Of a stretch of DNA of 64,000 nucleotides, positions 38,487-51,500 are shown piece after piece. Both the position numbers and the translations under genes were made by a program. Numbering within the stretch: position 1 is the first letter of the stretch; each line of letters starts with the position of its first letter. The stretch covers positions 5,041,001-5,105,000 of the forward strand of contig JAPTOF010000004.1 in NCBI GenBank assembly GCA_028554755.1. Reading direction: 5' to 3'. Origin of the DNA: Cordia subcordata. Taxonomy: Eukaryota > Streptophyta > Magnoliopsida > Boraginales > Cordiaceae. Below the pieces are notes generated by a model. That model was not told where the DNA came from and made no database searches. It saw only the letters and a program-made list of their open reading frames with translations.

Positions 38487-39645
38487 TGCTGGCAACTGCC
38501 GTACGTCCATTGTGCAACTTCCAGATGATTGCTTATACTTTATTTTTCATCGGCTTAACTCTCTTCAAGACTGTGAATCATTTGGCTTGACTTGCCAGAG
38601 GTGGCTTCACATTCAAAATTCAAGTCGTCAATCCTTACAATTTGAATGTTCATTTAGACAGCTTAGCCTATCCTCATCGTCTCGGATTGCAGAGATCAAT
38701 TCATTCCATCTGACTAGGCTCCTCAACCGTTTCAAGCAGCTAAGGTCTTTGTCATTGTCTGGGTGCATTGAGCTTACAGATGATGGTCTGTTGCAGTTAC
38801 AAAACTATGGTTTGACATTGCAGAGTCTTTATTTAGATTGCTGTTTTGGTATTACGGATATGGGACTTTCCTTCATTGCCTCTGGGTGTCCTTCTCTGAA
38901 AATTGTCAGTCTTTACCGATGCAACATTACAGATGTTGGCTTGCAGACCTTATCTGTTTCTTGTGTAGCTTTGAGGGATGTAAACCTCTCATATTGTTCA
39001 CTTATTTCTGACAATGGAATAAGAGCCCTTTCACATAATTGTCATAAGCTTCGGGCTGTTAGGATATCTCATTGTAAAAGTATCTCCGGGGTTGGTTTTC
39101 AAGGATGTTCACCAACCCTGACTTATGTAGAAGCGGATTCCTGCAAGCTTGAACCAGAAGGAACCTTGGGAATTGTTAGCGGAGGTGGACTTGAATACCT
39201 GAGTGTTTCTAATTTAAGTTGGTGCATTCAAGGGAATGGTTTAGCAACAATTGGTGCTGGATTGGTTACGAAGCTGAAAGTGCTGAATTTTCGGCTCTGC
39301 AGGACCATCGGCGATGGTGTTATCACAGCAATCGCAAAAGGGTGTCCCCTACTCGAAGAATGGAACTTGGCGCTATGCCACGAGATCAAGATAGCAGGAT
39401 GGAAAGCAATAGGTCTACACTGTTGTAATCTGAAGAGACTACATGTCAACCGGTGTCGAAACCTATGTGATGAAGGATTCCAAGCCCTGATCGATGGCTG
39501 CAAACGGCTCTCAATTCTGTACATAACCGGGTGCCCTCTGACCAGGCGCACATCGATAGAGATGTTCAGAATTTTGAGAGGTAACGTGGCGATTGTACAA
39601 GAAGAAATAATGTGCATTGGACCTGATTGGGCCTTTCAATTATAG
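38476..39645 (+). CDS. FBL12: F-box/LRR-repeat protein, FBL12-like
   Basis: This single-exon ORF of 389 residues has an F-box near residues 13-50 (LPDDCLYFIFHRL, then CESFGLTCQRWLHIQ). About ten leucine-rich repeats of the cysteine-containing type follow (LTDDGL, ITDMGL, ITDVGL, ISDNGIRAL, IGDGVITAI). Such proteins bind SKP1 of an SCF ubiquitin ligase through the F-box and recruit substrates through the repeats. The ATG at 38476 is fixed because a TAA codon directly precedes it in frame. The start overlaps the end of the upstream zinc-ribbon coding region. No separate promoter is evident, so it is either translated from a shared transcript or started from a promoter inside the upstream gene. 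FBL12 orthology is from memory and from the gene order with PEX13. Confidence 0.88.
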   Translation: MENNAGNCRTSIVQLPDDCLYFIFHRLNSLQDCESFGLTCQRWLHIQNSSRQSLQFECSFRQLSLSSSSRIAEINSFHLTRLLNRFKQLRSLSLSGCIELTDDGLLQLQNYGLTLQSLYLDCCFGITDMGLSFIASGCPSLKIVSLYRCNITDVGLQTLSVSCVALRDVNLSYCSLISDNGIRALSHNCHKLRAVRISHCKSISGVGFQGCSPTLTYVEADSCKLEPEGTLGIVSGGGLEYLSVSNLSWCIQGNGLATIGAGLVTKLKVLNFRLCRTIGDGVITAIAKGCPLLEEWNLALCHEIKIAGWKAIGLHCCNLKRLHVNRCRNLCDEGFQALIDGCKRLSILYITGCPLTRRTSIEMFRILRGNVAIVQEEIMCIGPDWAFQL

Positions 39646-40701
39646 CCGGTAAAAATGGTCGTTGCATTTTTAGAACCTGAACATATATTAAAGCTTAAAT
39701 TTGTTTACAGCTCAAACCTGTCTAGTAGTGTAGAAACATTGTTCACATGACAGGTAAAATGTATGCTTGATGATTAGTAGCAAGCCATACAGGTTCTTTG
39801 GAGTGATAAATTCAGATTTTCTTATGCACTGCTGGTGTCTCCTGTACATTTGTGGTTTCTGTTATATACATGCAATGTCAAGCCTGGAGTCTGTTTGTTG
39901 CCAGATGAGCGTATTGAAGAGCAGTGGGCTTTTTCGTCTCTTAACCTCGTAATCCGTACACTACTAAGGAGCGATTTAAATTGGCTTTTTTTAATTAAAA
40001 TTTTCTTTTTTCCTTATATTTGAATTGATTTTCAGAAGTTATAGAAGAAAATGTTTTACGCTTTGGGTTTCTAACTCCTTAACTTGACCTTCGAGATTTG
40101 AAACTAAGTCGTTACTTTTATGAAGGTAATTTCAAATTTTCAATTACTTGAATTATTCTCCGTTCCTTTTTAAAAAGATACCTTATTTCACAAGCAATTC
40201 AAACAATCCCCAAGTTTATTTCAACTCTTACTCCTGTGGATTCAACCAACCAACATATGCAATAGGCAGCATTCATTAGGTCCTTTTAACACAAAAATTC
40301 ACCATGCAATATAAAAACCATCATATCATACATTATTCTGCGATCAAAGGAAAGTGCTGTAAGCACAGCTGGAAGACGTTGATGGCTGAAGCAAATCATT
40401 AACAATTGTATTCATGACTTGTTTCTTTAACTAATCATATAAGTTCTTCAGTACAAAACTACTGCAGCCGATAGCACACAACCTGCATAAAATAACAAAA
40501 CTAAAGGACTGAAGGAGGGAGAGGGAAGCAGAGGGAGAAAAAGAGAGGAAGATAGTATCTTATTTCTGGACATGCTCCACGGGTCGGGAACCATTTTGTA
40601 CAGGTAATAATAGCAACAACACTTTCATCTGTATTCATCATTCAGGCTGCTGTCGATTCACATCAACTCCACCGCCACAAGAAAATAGCATTGCAGCCAA
40701 C
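39646..40701. other. Convergent 3' spacer between FBL12 and PEX13
   Basis: It contains the likely 3' UTRs of both genes. The short ORFs at 39767-40023 overlap and have no recognisable domain. I see no transposon ends. Confidence 0.6.
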
Positions 40702-43700
40702 TCAGTTGCTTGCATTTTCTCCCCATACATTGTCCCAGGCACCGCTTGGAGCAGCAGCCTTGGGTCCCTCAAGGTAGTTTTGGCCCCCATGGAAATTTTG
40801 TGGACCAGGGAGGCCTTCAGGTCCAGGACGCTGCACTATTTTAGGCTTTCTTCTTATACCCAATAGTCTCAGCACAAATCTTGCAATCTCCCCATATAAT
40901 AGCCCTGACCGATCAAAGAGCTGCAAATTGTAACATTTGAGTCCTTTAGCAACACTTACGGATTTGTTCTCCCATACTAATACTGAGGTCCCCAATATGC
41001 CGATTTATTAATATCTTTCTGCATTGATAATAAATATACCTGGAGGAGGGCAGTCATAAACATGTGGAATGCCTGGGTATTTTGGTCTACCAACATTGCA
41101 AAGCGGCCAAAGAAAGATACAACACCTTGCATCTGCCATGATTTTTGAAGTTCACAAATTAATACAATAATAGCCATAAGTGTGAAAATATCAAGGGCTT
41201 ATGTCAATATTTGTACAAAGGGAAGGGTTAAGGAAAACAACGAGAAACCAACAATCTATAGTCACCCAACTTACCACCCGCATTAAGGAAATCCAAAAGC
41301 CTGGGGGAGAAGATGGGCCACCAAATGGATTATTAGGATCCTGCTCACCATATGGTCCCATGCCCATTCCATAACCACCCATTGGGCCACCAAAACCACT
41401 GTTATACATTCCGCCACCATACATGCCCCCTCCATAAAGGCCACCGTAACCTCCTCTATACATGCTGTTTCCGTACAACCCACCTCCGTAAGTCCCTCCA
41501 TATCCACCATATGAACCATAAGTACCTGTGCCATAACCAGAGTTGTAGTTCAAGCCCGAACCATAACCTGAAGAGCAATTAACAAATCATGTCAGAAAGG
41601 TGTGGTCAATTATATGTGGATTTACCACATTACAAATTTAACTCCCCGATTTCTGAAATAATTTGCAAATATTGTCCAAAGCCTCTGAAAATGAAGCTTT
41701 TCCAATATATCTGAACAATTTTCTAATGTATACTGTCAATATGGTAGCTCTCATGGCAATTATTAGAATGTGTACAAAGACAAACATAGTGGGAACATAC
41801 TACTACAATACGGTACCTCATTGACACATGAACCGTCATACATATAGAACACTTTCTCTTTGGTTGGAACACAGTTGCCAACCAAAGAGCAAATGTAGAC
41901 TTTTTTACAAGGCACTTATTCTGCAATCAATCTTCTTGAATACTTAAAAGACACAAGTCACAGACCTCTCTGACGTGTACACAGTTGAAAATACATATTC
42001 ACAAACTGACAAATTTTCTTGTATCTTGAACTAGAGTGTTCAAAATCTGCTAAGTGATCTAGTTAAATTTTTATACTCCAATCCATCAGATCAAGTGCTC
42101 CCATTAAGATAAAAGAAACACAATGGTCATCCAAACAGAAAAAGATATATGCAATTTACGTTAAGAAAGATAATGGTCATTCAGATAGAAAAAGATGTAT
42201 GCAAACTATATGAGGAGTACAATTTTATTGCAATTTTTCATCCCTAAAACAGGTCTGACTACAAATTATCATAATTGATAATTTAAACTAGTCAGTCATA
42301 AAACAATATTATATCAGCCCTCAAATACGTCATTGAGTTTTAACTGCACCATAACCATGCAGTATCTGAATGATAAATATGGGTGACTGAAGATTTTATA
42401 AGAAATTTAATTAATCAATGATTTAATTTAATTACATGGATAAAAGTTCATTTGTGATGAACTCATACTCTTTTAGCAGCCATGTCCTCCATGCCAACTT
42501 ATTTGACACTTGGTGTTTTATCACCATATTATGGAAACAATAACTGAATCATTTCTCTCTTCCTTTAGAATGCAGAAAAGTATGAAGCAGTTCGAATTCA
42601 GCCTTTTATTGGTTGAATACACATTTTTACTACTCAACAGACAGAAGAAATAAAGAAATGATACTCCCAATTCATTCTATGGTACAAGAGAAACTAATAC
42701 CTCCGTAAGTGTTTCCATATGTCTGCTGCTCCCAAGGTCTGGTAGGCACAGGCCTGGTAAGTGCACTTCCACTAACAGCTGGACTCCTATTTGTAGTTGA
42801 AACAATTTCACCAGGTTGTGCTGTTCCAGAAGCCTCTACAACATCACTTGTGCTACCGGGAGATGAGGGTTTGAAAGGTGCCGGGCCAGAGGAGGAACCA
42901 GCTTGTTCCCAAGGTTTTGGGGGTGGACCACTACCTGCACTGAGAAAACTAAATCAATCACAAAATAAAATGTACAAACAATTTCAATCAAGGACAGAAT
43001 AGTACATAAGCAAGCCAAACATTTAAAGACAGGAAAGAAGGAAGAGGGGGAAAGGGAAAGGGGGGGGGGGGTGTTCAACTTAAAACACCAAGTGTAGAAG
43101 TTCATAAGCCGAAAATACATAAAAAAATCATAAGACTCCAGAAAGGGTACAATAAGGAAAAGCTGTTTCAAACCACAATCATGCATAATGTGCCAACACA
43201 GGAAACCAAAGACAATCACATTGCCCAAATTTTTATATCAGCCTACTTATCAATCCCATCAAAGTCGCAGTTCTCAAACCAATCCCTCTCAGAACACACA
43301 CTGCAAGTAATCACCGATCACCACAAATTAGTTGCATTTTCGGTGCACAACAATGGCATTTAACTCACCCAGGACCTTACTTGATACAGTAACAGTTAAA
43401 CCCTAACAGTATTGGCTTGGTCAAATATCCATACCCATAGTCCATCCAAAGTTTATCCACTTAAAAACACACGTACCTATACGCATAGAATCAATATTCA
43501 CCGAAAAGTCTGAAATTATCGAAATTCGGCAGTTGCAACCAATTACAATTAAAAACAAATTACAAGAAAATTCATACTATTAGCTAGCGGCAACTTTTCG
43601 CCAGTCAAATACTCAACAATTCAGGCCCGTTCAAGCTTTTTATCTAAAGCCGTTTGCTCTTAAACTCATAATCTTGGCGACAACTTCAAACTTACACAAG

Positions 43701-43978
43701 CTCCCCTTAACAAACACAATCGAAGAGTGAACAATACAAACAAAAAAACAAGAAATCAATTACAACTACACAATCAAAATTTAATATATATATAAGGAAA
43801 ATAAATAAATAATCAAAAGCGATGATAATCAGCCCTAATTATCTAATACAAATTAACCAAAAACGATAACTAAAACAGAATATTATAGGAATTACAGGAA
43901 TCTTAGCTAAAAATAAAAAATTAGAAGTTGAAATTTGGAGATGCACAGACCTGATGGCTGAGAATTATTGCTCGCCAT
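40702..43978 (-). CDS. PEX13: Peroxin-13 (peroxisomal membrane protein PEX13)
   Basis: PEX13 is an integral peroxisomal membrane protein that works with PEX14 in docking and importing the PTS receptors. Minus-strand exons: 43978-43951, 42934-42701, 41567-41275, 41132-41040 and 40920-40702. They sum to 867 nt, giving 288 residues. The N-terminus is Pro/Ser-rich with PPPKPWEQ and TRPWEQQTYG. A long Gly/Tyr/Met-rich region follows (MYRGGYGGLYGGGMYGGG). Then comes the conserved core with VVSFFGRFAMLVDQNTQAF and LFDRSGLLYGEIARF. The protein ends SGAWDNVWGENASN. As in other plant PEX13 proteins, I see no SH3 domain. The length is close to the roughly 300 residues usual for plants. Confidence 0.93.
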
Positions 43979-46900
43979 CGGATGAAAGAGCGAGCGAGAG
44001 AGAGAGACGCGTTTTCAGATGTCCCAAATGGAGAGGGGAGAAAAACGCAAAGAGAATACAATAATTGCGAAGGGGATGCAAACGTTAAAAGCACCACGTT
44101 TTCGGTTATCCTCTTGACCGGCCCAAGAAAGTTCCCCCCACTCGCGTTTTAGCTTTGCAATGACTGTTGTGCCCTTCTAATTAATATAGTAATGTCCTCG
44201 GCGGCGGCCATTCTCCTCGATTCTAGGTCATTTAGATTGATTTTTTTTAATAAAAAAATATATTAATTTTATAATAAATATTTAAATTAATTCTTTAAAA
44301 ATTGAAACTCTAAAAATATTAGATTTTAGGGGCGAACATAAAACCGCAAAAATCGAAAAAACTGTTTAAACAGAATCAAATCGATCGTAAATTGGTTGTT
44401 TTAAAGTAATTCGATTGGCCATGATTTCAATTTTTAAAAACCAAAGCGAATGGTTCAATTTTCGATTTTAGGAGTAAAAAACCTTGACCAAACCAAACCA
44501 CACGCTATATATATGTGTGTATTTATTATACTATTTTAATTTTGAATAATTTAACATATATAGTTAATTAGTTACACATAAAATTTCTTATTTTTTACAC
44601 ATACTCACATATCATTACTTTTTTAGAGTTTTTTTTATGGTTTTCTTTAGACTTAGTTTAGGTTTGGGTATTAAAAATAATAAACAAATAAAATAGGAAC
44701 AAGCTCTTGATAGTTAAAAAGATATTAGAAAATTAAACTATTAGATTTGTAATTATTATTGGGATTTAAGAAATTAGTGCTAAATTAGTATGATTATATT
44801 ATATAACAAAGTATAAAATAAACAAATTTTAAAATCACTTAAACCACTTAAAAACCGTTCTAACCGAAGCTGTCAATTCCTCTATTATCTTGGGCGGTTT
44901 CGGATTTATAAAATTATAAACCACCATCTTCAGTTCAACTAAAAAATTAGTAATAAAATTGTCGAAATTGCCCGTGTACACCTCTAATAGATTTTAGTCC
45001 TTTCCAATGATAGAAATTTAAGATTTTCCAAAAGAGATGTTTTTAAAAAGTTATACAAGTATTATTTTTTTCTTTTTTTCTTTTATAAAAACATCCATTT
45101 AAACAAATTTTGTCTCTTTAAGATAAACTAAGTAAATTAAACATTAGTAGATTTTAGTATCATTAAAATTTCCAATAAGGTTATTGTAAATACTTTATTC
45201 AAAGTTTTTAGTTTATTAGCTCATAATTATTGCTTGGGATTTAAAATGTTAAATTTGATGACTCGTGATTTATGTGACTTTAAAATTGAGATAATCAAAT
45301 AAGAGGGGAAATTGGGGGAAGGAACCTTAGGTGAGACTTGTGTCCCAGAAAAAAAAAAAGAAAAAAAAATTACATGTAATTGCTAATGTCATGTAAATTA
45401 ATTTTACTTACGACTTACCTCAAATATTTGTCATTATCTAATTTTACCTCCACTTTTGGAGCATTTTATGTTACTACACATATATTTTGCTTAATTTCAT
45501 GTGTTTCTTAGCATTAAAAAAAAAAAAACTCGTGTGTTTTAACGCCTGTTTGGATTGGTTTTTTTTCAAGAAAAAATATTTTTTTTTTCCTGAAAAAGTT
45601 ATGTTAAATTTGCAATAACTCAAGCTGAAACTCTGAAAAAAACTCAAATACAATTTTTTTTAGAAATCAGAATTTTCAGTTTTTAAAAAATACATAAATT
45701 TGTTAAAATGTATTATGCTAATTTATACTAAATCTGAAAATAGATTTTGACTTTCGTATTGTGGAAATTAATTCGAGTGAATTTTTAGGTTTAGAATTTT
45801 AAACTTTAAGAGCAAAAATAAATTATGCAATTATGTAATAAAAACTATAGAGCCCGATCACAATTTAAATACCTAAGGTTTGGTGTTCAAGTTTCTCATT
45901 ATCTTTTTTCTTTTGTGTGTGTGTGTGTGTGTTTTGTTAAATCATATTGTGTTAATTGAGATTAAATTTAAAAAGATATGAAAATTGAAGAAAATTAAAC
46001 AATTGCAAAATCATCTCCAATAACATTAAAGTACTTATGAGAATAAAAATAAAAAATTAACTTTTCAATTCGGTTCCTATATAAATTTTACATATGAAAT
46101 TCCAATTCAACTAGATCAACTAAAATCCAAAAGAAATTTTAGATATTTCCACCCTCATATTCACGAATCCCTCTAATTCTGCAAAAAAAATTTCTACTTT
46201 ATAATTAATTTTATCTTAAAATTGTCAAAATAGCAAAAAGACAAAGTTAACGTCTTTTTCAATTTCAAATTTGCAAAGTGATGTATAAAGATAAGTATAA
46301 CTTATTTGACTCTTTATAAGATAACTGAATTTTTTATAAGTATTTATTACATAATTTAAAATTTGTATTATAATAATATTGGGCAATATAGCTGTGCCTT
46401 ACACGACACTAGTTTACAAAGAAAATAGAAAAGTAGAATAAGGAAACAAAGAAATAAGGAAATTGACCCTCTAGATGTAATAACTATAGTAACTGTTTAC
46501 AAGAATATCTAGAATAGTAGTAGATTAAAGAAACAACGAAATAGACTCTTAAGATGGAAATATCATAGCAATTATCTACAAGAATATTCGGAACAATAGA
46601 TTAAGGAAATAAGGAAATTCTTAACTTTCTAGACCTAAGGATTACAGTAATTGTCTACGAATATATTGTTTTTTTTTTTCATTGTTATGGTTATCCAATT
46701 AGCAAATCACAAAATGAGTAAAATAGAAATAAGAACAAGAGAAAAATTCACGTTACCTTCTATGATATGATAAAATATAACATTACTTCCCTATGTTTCA
46801 AAAACTTCAGACCACCCCTTGTGCTTTTCTAAAATTAATCATACCCTCCTTTATTGTTAGTTCAACACTAACATTGTTAAATCCAAGTTTAAAATGACAA

Positions 46901-48501
46901 AATTGCACCTCTAATTTCTAAATAATAAATCTCATGTTATTCCCTTGTGATACGTGAAAGTATTATGTTGTTTCCCTGTTATATGTGAAAATATCATGTT
47001 GTCCCCTGTGTTTCCAAAACTTCATATCCCTCTTGTGAAAGTTCCAAACATTGGAGTGGCCGATGTTTGCTTTAGCTTTCTTTCTTTCTTTTTTTTTTTT
47101 TGCTCTGTTTCACTAATGGCTAAGGAGGTTTTTTGAGCTTTTCATTTGCAATTGCATGGATTTTAGTCGAGTACGGTGATATGCTTCAATGAAAATGACG
47201 AAGAAAAAAAGTGAAATAAGGAATCCGTTATTTTTTGTCCAAATAGAAGATAATGTGTAAATAGAAAGTAAAACAAGTAAAAATATTAGCCATCGATGTT
47301 TTTAGCGTGTGTAGTTCAAATCTACCGGATAAATTGTCGGAGGAAGGTAGCATGATAAATTTAAAAAAAACACAAGGGGATGATTTGAAGTTTTGAGAGT
47401 ACAGGAGGTAACGTGATATTTTTACATATCACAGGAGGAAAGTGAAATTTACTCTTTTTTGTCATCCCAAGGATATTTTTGTCAAAATAGAAGGTAAAAC
47501 ACGCAAAAATGTCAGACCAGTTGCTTTTTTAGCGTGTGTGGCTCAAATCTAACCAAGAAATTAATGAGGGGTGTAACGTGATAAATTACGAAAAAAACAC
47601 AAGACGATATGAAATTTTAGAAACACAAGAACTAACGTGATATTTTCGCATATCACAGGATAAAGTGAAATTTGCCCCAAAAACAACCGATCCCCCATTC
47701 TCCAACCTCCAAAATAAACAAATGTAATCACAATACCATATAAAAATATATTGTCTGGATTAATTTATTAAATTTCAAAAGAATTTCTTAAAACAAATAT
47801 ATAAATGATTATACAAATAAACATTTACTACAGCAATGGTATAAAGCGAGCAAAATATAGGACAATAAAAATAAGAACAACTGCCTCCCGACCCGCCGAA
47901 AAGAAAAAAGAAAAAGAATTAATAATCCCATACTATCATAATAACAGATTATGTAAATTAAGTCATTAATTTATTCTTAGCAAAAAAGTTAATTTATTTA
48001 AATTTCTTGAACGATGACAAAATATACCAACAAGAAAAACGTAACAGTAGATTTATTTTTATTTTAAACGATCCAAAAAAATCAACGTAAATCCCTGTAA
48101 AAGATTCTCCTCAACAAGTCGAAGTTGGCTTAAAAGATAAATTCCAAAACAAAAGTATCTTTTAACACGCTTCTCTTAGAGAGGAAAAAAAATAAAGAAA
48201 AGTCTCCAAAGATTTTTTTCTTTCCCTATCTCAATTTCACCTGCAAATTCATCAAACCCTACCCGCTAAATCCAACCGTTATCTGTCCAATTTAATCCAA
48301 AAAAACGAGATAAACACAACCCTATCCAATTCTCACTTGTTTGGAGTGTTTACACAAATCACCCACCTGAAATTTCTAACCAAAACGAACTTTCTGTACA
48401 AAGAGAAGGGCTGAAAGAGAAAGAAATTGTTAATTAGTTTAATTTATTCTGGTGGTGTATAAATATTTGTTTTTTGTTTTTGTTTTTTTTTTTGGATTTT
48501 G
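43979..48501. other. Divergent AT-rich spacer between PEX13 and the DUF3755 gene
   Basis: Below about 44.2 kb the sequence is promoter and leader of PEX13, with GA-rich DNA at 43986-44010 and a GGCCCA (reverse site II) near 44119. The remainder is AT-rich, with a (GT)n tract at about 45916-45931 and a foldback repeat nest at 46745-47685. Approaching 48.5 kb it becomes the leader of the next gene, with a T-rich run at 48470-48492. I find no gene in this region. Confidence 0.55.
46745..47685. repeat. Foldback repeat nest (decayed MITE-like elements)
   Basis: Four related blocks share phrases around 'acgtgatatttttacatatcac' and 'acacaagg': about 46745-46830 and 46925-47035 in one orientation, and about 47362-47455 and 47590-47685 in the other. 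The arrangement is an imperfect giant inverted repeat of paired direct repeats. No coding capacity was seen. Confidence 0.55.
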
Positions 48502-51500
48502 ATGGCTGCGAGTGCGAACCCTTCAGCAGGTGGTGGTAATAATAGTAATAATAATGGGAATGGTAACGGGCAAGATGGGAGGAACAATAATAATAGTGAG
48601 AATGGCGCCGCCGGTAACGGCCTCGCCGCTCCGGATAATTCCGTTGTGGGACCCACCCAGGCGGCGCTCCGGCACAACCCGGGCCTCTCCGTGGAATGGA
48701 CAGCTGAGGAACAGTCGCTTTTGGAAGAGTTGCTAGCCAAGTGAGTGTTTTTTTAAAGATAAATTGATTTGGGTTTATAGACTAGCATTGTTAGTTTGAA
48801 GTAATAAATTTGAATTAATTATCTATGGTTGAATTATTTTGAGGGCAATGATAGTTGTTTTGAAGCCTAAGATGGGATCTGTATTGGTTAGTTGCAGCTC
48901 AAATTTGTTGCCCTAGGTGGTGACGTTATATTTATTTACATGTGATGCGAAAAAATCGATGTAATGTGTTGATGTGATTATTGGACTCTAGATTGTGGAA
49001 ATTAATGAATGAAATCTTGGTGGGATTTGAGTTTTTAATTCAATCAAGTTTGTTTTTTTCCTATGTGCGTACATACTTAAGTATGGTGTTTATGTGTAAT
49101 TATTTGTTTAGGAACATGTTTTCGATTGGGCAAAAATGATATGCTGTAATGTCTTCCTTGCCGGTATCTAATTCTTTGGTGATGTTCAATTTCTTCTTTG
49201 AGCATCCTTGCGGTTGAAAGATAAAAAAGACAAAAAAATAAAGGAAGACCAATGGCTAATACTTCGATCATACCATTCTAATACGTTCTGATTGCAATTT
49301 GTAGGGGATGTGTTGGACATTTTAGGAGGCATCTGATAGAGGCTATCTTAGAGGTGTTTAATCTGTCTTTTTAGATGGAGACACTTGAACAAATTCTTGC
49401 ATGTATGGAGTTAAAAGAAGAAATGGCTCTCAACTAGAACACATTATTCGATCCAAGAGTCAATCCAGAACTGTTTGGGGTTGTTTTTGTTCAATTTGGA
49501 TCTGATATGTTGAATGCATTCATATCTTGAGAAGTTCAATAGTCAATACAGTTTTGTTTTAATTGGTTTTTGTTGCATGTAGCAAGATAACTTTTATGAG
49601 AGAGAGGATCTTAGTGATGTCAAAAGTTTATAAATCTAGTATTTGCAAATTCACTTGTTTCTCATATGCTAGTAGGATGCCAGAATTCTAATTACTAATA
49701 CTTCAGTAAAAGATGAATTATATAATCATGTGGGACCTTATTGTTTAAGACCATGTGACACCTCGTAGGATCCGGTTTTTTAATTGGATTTCCACCTTTT
49801 CTTGGATGCATGGACTGGTGTATGAAAGTGATATTTTGATGCTTCTTTTTTCAGATATGCATCAGAAACCAACATAATTCGATATGCTAAAATTGCAATG
49901 CAGTTGCAAGATAAGACTGTCCGCGATGTGGCACTGCGGTGTAGATGGATGACTGTAAGTTCTCCATCTTTTGTTCCTCATTTGACCTACTGTATGATTA
50001 TTGAGCACAAGAAACCGAAGACACTGAACTTTTAGAATGACTTAACTGGGGCCTTTTCTGAATATGACTAGAAATTTGAATTGTCAAAGGGTAAGGAAAT
50101 GCCTTTTGGCATGGGGCATGATATTTGAAGTGAACTGCAAATAGTTTCATCCATTTCATTGGGAGGTGTTTAAAATCAAGCATTATCTATATTGAAGCTT
50201 CTTACATGTTGTAAGAGCAATATATTGATATATTCCTCGAGTAGACTTGGAACAAATATTTCATTATGTATTGTAAACTTGACAATTAAGTGGCAAATAC
50301 TATTTGCTTACTTAGTGTTTGAAGATCAATAACACAAAGCAACAACTAGGAGTCAGTTGGAGTTGTGAGCATGAGCTATGTGGTAGTCTTAGAGACCCTT
50401 CAGTTGCGTATAAGCTGCATAACTAGTGCTTGTTATTAGTGGGCGTTCTTTGTTCCTTGTTCGGAAACCTGAGGAAAGAACTTGCAACTCCTAGTGACTT
50501 GTTCCAGTTTAGATGTTAACCGCTCAAGGCATTGACAATAGCATCATGTCCTTATTTTTATAGACTTTTTATATGCAGATAAGTGATGTTTATACTATTA
50601 CACTAATTGCATACAATTTATGACATGTTCAAAGAGATGGAATAAAATATTTTCTGACAAGCAGTATGTGCTGAATGTTGTATCTAGTAGTGTAGACATC
50701 TAAACGTGCATTGTAAAGTACATCGTATTATTTGGATGTTGAATAAACCACATAAACATAGGTTATCACAGTGACTATCATTTTTGTTAGAATTACCACC
50801 TCATCTAAAAGCTTAAGCTTGTAGAGAGGATATTGGTTTATTTATTTATTATGTTAACACGCCCCCTCACGTGCAGCGTAATTTGTTTAGAGCTTGCACG
50901 TGGACAATTTAATTAAATGGGTGGCGGTAAGGATCGAACCTGTGCCGTTTGGCTTCCAGGCTCTGATACCATGTTAGAATTACCACCTCATCTAAAAGCT
51001 TAAGTTTGTAGAGAGGATATTGGTTTATTTATTTATTATGTTAACAATTTTCTTACTGCTTAACAGGAAATCTATTACCATATCATGATTTAAGAACAAC
51101 AGACTTGACTAAAACGTGGTATTCTTTCACAGAAAAAGGAGAATAGCAAGAGAAGGAAAGAAGATCATTCCTTGAAGAGAAGTAAAGACAAAAAGGTAAT
51201 CTCAATCTTTTCATGGGATACTGTTATTGACAATGCTGCAATGTAGGAATGAGTATGCGGTTCTTCTTTGACCACTTTTGTCCCTTTTCCAAATGTATTT
51301 TGTAAATCATTTGATGATTAGTTAGATAATTGATTTGATGATATTGTCAGTGCTCAAGTTTTGCTTTTATAAGGGCTTCATATATTCTTGAAATATGGTT
51401 TATGTCGGCCAGATGCATGACTTTTTAACATAAGAGTGAGCAATGATGTAAAAGGATCATTGCTTCTTGGGTTCTGCCTCAACTTTTTTTGAATTGACAT

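Noticed and set aside
39228..39617. 129-codon minus-strand ORF opposite the F-box gene
   Set aside because: Shadow of the LRR coding sequence; no recognisable protein family.
42836..43228. 130-codon minus-strand ORF at PEX13 intron 1/exon 2
   Set aside because: Mostly intron sequence with a G/C homopolymer; the real coding frame of exon 2 is different.
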